From Candidatus Saccharimonadota bacterium (GTDB lineage Bacteria; Patescibacteriota; Saccharimonadia; Saccharimonadales; Saccharimonadaceae), in the NCBI GenBank assembly GCA_027451185.1, contig DAIDJW010000015.1, positions 1 through 11,901 on the forward strand: a stretch of 11,901 bases of DNA. Reading direction: 5' to 3'. The translations under genes were made by a program, and so were the position numbers. Shown here one piece after another: positions 11,359 to 11,901 of this stretch. The notes beneath the pieces are model-generated. The model saw only the letters and a list, made by a program, of their open reading frames with translations. It made no database searches and was not told where the DNA came from. Each line of letters begins with the position of its first letter. Positions within the stretch are counted from its first letter, which is position 1.

Positions 11359-11901
11359 TTACACCGCGATCGGCGCCTTGATACCGGGCCACGGGTCGTA
11401 GCCGACGATCTTGAAGTCCTCGAACGCGTACTCGTTGATCGACGGCGCCCATTCCAGCACCAGCTTCGGGAACGGACGCGGCTCACGCGACAACTGCAGC
11501 GCCACCTGCTCGAAGTGGTTGTTGTAGATGTGCGTGTCACCACCGGTCCAGATGAAGTCGCCGACCTCGAGTCCGGTCTGCTGAGCCATCATATGGGTCA
11601 GCAGCGCGTAAGACGCGATGTTGAACGGCACGCCCAGGAAGGTGTCACAGCTGCGCTGATACATCTGGCAGCTGAGCTTGCCGTCGGCCACGTAGAACTG
11701 GAAGAACGCGTGGCACGGCGCCAGAGCCATGAACGGCAGCTCGGCGACGTTCCAGGCGCTGACAAGGTTCCGACGTGAGTCGGGGTCCTCCTTCAGCAGC
11801 CGGAGTGCCTCGGCAATCTGGTCGACGTGCCCACCATTGGGTGTCGGCCACGAGCGCCACTGGACGCCGTAGACCGGACCGAGCTCACCGTTCTCGTCGG
11901 C
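11359..11901 (-). CDS. thyA: Thymidylate synthase, C-terminal 180 residues (5' end outside window), actinobacterium-like
   Basis: Converts dUMP to dTMP using methylene-tetrahydrofolate. The reading frame is open from the window edge (ADENGELGPVYGVQWRSW) to TAA at 11359-11361, giving 180 residues. About 85 N-terminal residues are missing compared with typical ThyA. Catalytic Cys63 is in APCHAFFQFY, phosphate-binding QRSCD is at 82-86, and dUMP-binding VPFNIASYALLTHM (91-104, N94) and THIYNNH (123-129) are present. The C-terminus IKAPIAV is standard. The Met of FMALAPCH (11730) is internal, not a start. Third codon positions are nearly all G or C, in sharp contrast to dcd and tmk next door. This points to transfer from a high-GC actinobacterium (perhaps a host) or to a chimeric assembly. 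With dcd and tmk it forms a complete dTMP-to-dTDP route, which argues for a real placement. Confidence 0.95.
   Translation of the reverse strand, partial: ADENGELGPVYGVQWRSWPTPNGGHVDQIAEALRLLKEDPDSRRNLVSAWNVAELPFMALAPCHAFFQFYVADGKLSCQMYQRSCDTFLGVPFNIASYALLTHMMAQQTGLEVGDFIWTGGDTHIYNNHFEQVALQLSREPRPFPKLVLEWAPSINEYAFEDFKIVGYDPWPGIKAPIAV

Noticed and set aside
11287..11778. Long plus-strand open frame opposite thyA
   Set aside because: This is a common artefact in high-GC DNA. The minus-strand frame has an unmistakable ThyA with catalytic residues.
1..11901. CRISPR array, insertion sequence, rRNA or tRNA genes
   Set aside because: No regularly spaced direct repeats, no transposase or integrase motifs and no tRNA or rRNA gene were found on reading both strands.

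Overview
The window looks like a chromosomal segment from a Candidate Phyla Radiation bacterium, most likely Saccharibacteria (TM7). This is inferred from protein character and gene content, not from a database search. The RecR and DnaX are zinc-finger-degraded, the phosphoesterase has a CPR-like variant motif ('QAENPDGDSLG'), a 173-aa CPR-type hypothetical protein sits beside the replication genes, and the code is standard with mostly TAA/TAG stops. Base composition is moderate up to about position 11280, then becomes strikingly GC-rich and actinobacterium-like in thyA. Known Saccharibacteria live on actinobacterial hosts, so this may be host-to-epibiont transfer or an assembly chimera.

Layout. 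Positions 1-8430 are read on the minus strand. In transcription order they hold rplJ-rplL behind a structured leader with an attenuator, a 173-aa conserved hypothetical gene with its own strong promoter, dnaX-dnaB (3-nt gap), a GT-C type membrane glycosyltransferase, ybaB-recR, a DHH phosphoesterase of the NrnA type, and the start of cysS overlapping the phosphoesterase by 20 nt. Around 8433-8655 there is no convincing gene. Instead there is a dense series of perfect or near-perfect hairpins with a minus-strand promoter upstream and a terminator-like hairpin plus T5 at the end, which I call as an unidentified structured ncRNA of about 220 nt. A divergent pair of promoters follows, then the only plus-strand gene (8758-9822), a soluble 354-aa protein I cannot identify. 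From 9843 to the end the minus strand carries thyA (5' end missing), dcd and tmk, the route dCTP to dUMP or dUTP to dTMP to dTDP. dcd is split by a frameshift at an A6 run, and its N-terminal 50 codons are readable in another frame.

How it works together. Replication and repair (dnaX, dnaB, ybaB, recR), translation (cysS, rplJ, rplL), nucleotide salvage or RNA-end degradation (NrnA-like) and dTTP supply (dcd, thyA, tmk) are packed with little spare DNA. Four genes (NrnA-like, glycosyltransferase, the 354-aa gene and dcd) have an extended -10 box only 7-15 nt before the start codon and no Shine-Dalgarno sequence, so they are candidate leaderless mRNAs. rplJ, by contrast, has a strong AAGGAG, and ybaB and dnaX also have SD-like sequences.

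The items most worth a second look are the structured ncRNA with two short universal 16S rRNA sequence matches in one hairpin, the rplJ leader with mutually exclusive pairings, the dcd frameshift, the loss of zinc modules in both RecR and DnaX, and the foreign-looking thyA with its repeat-rich 3' region.
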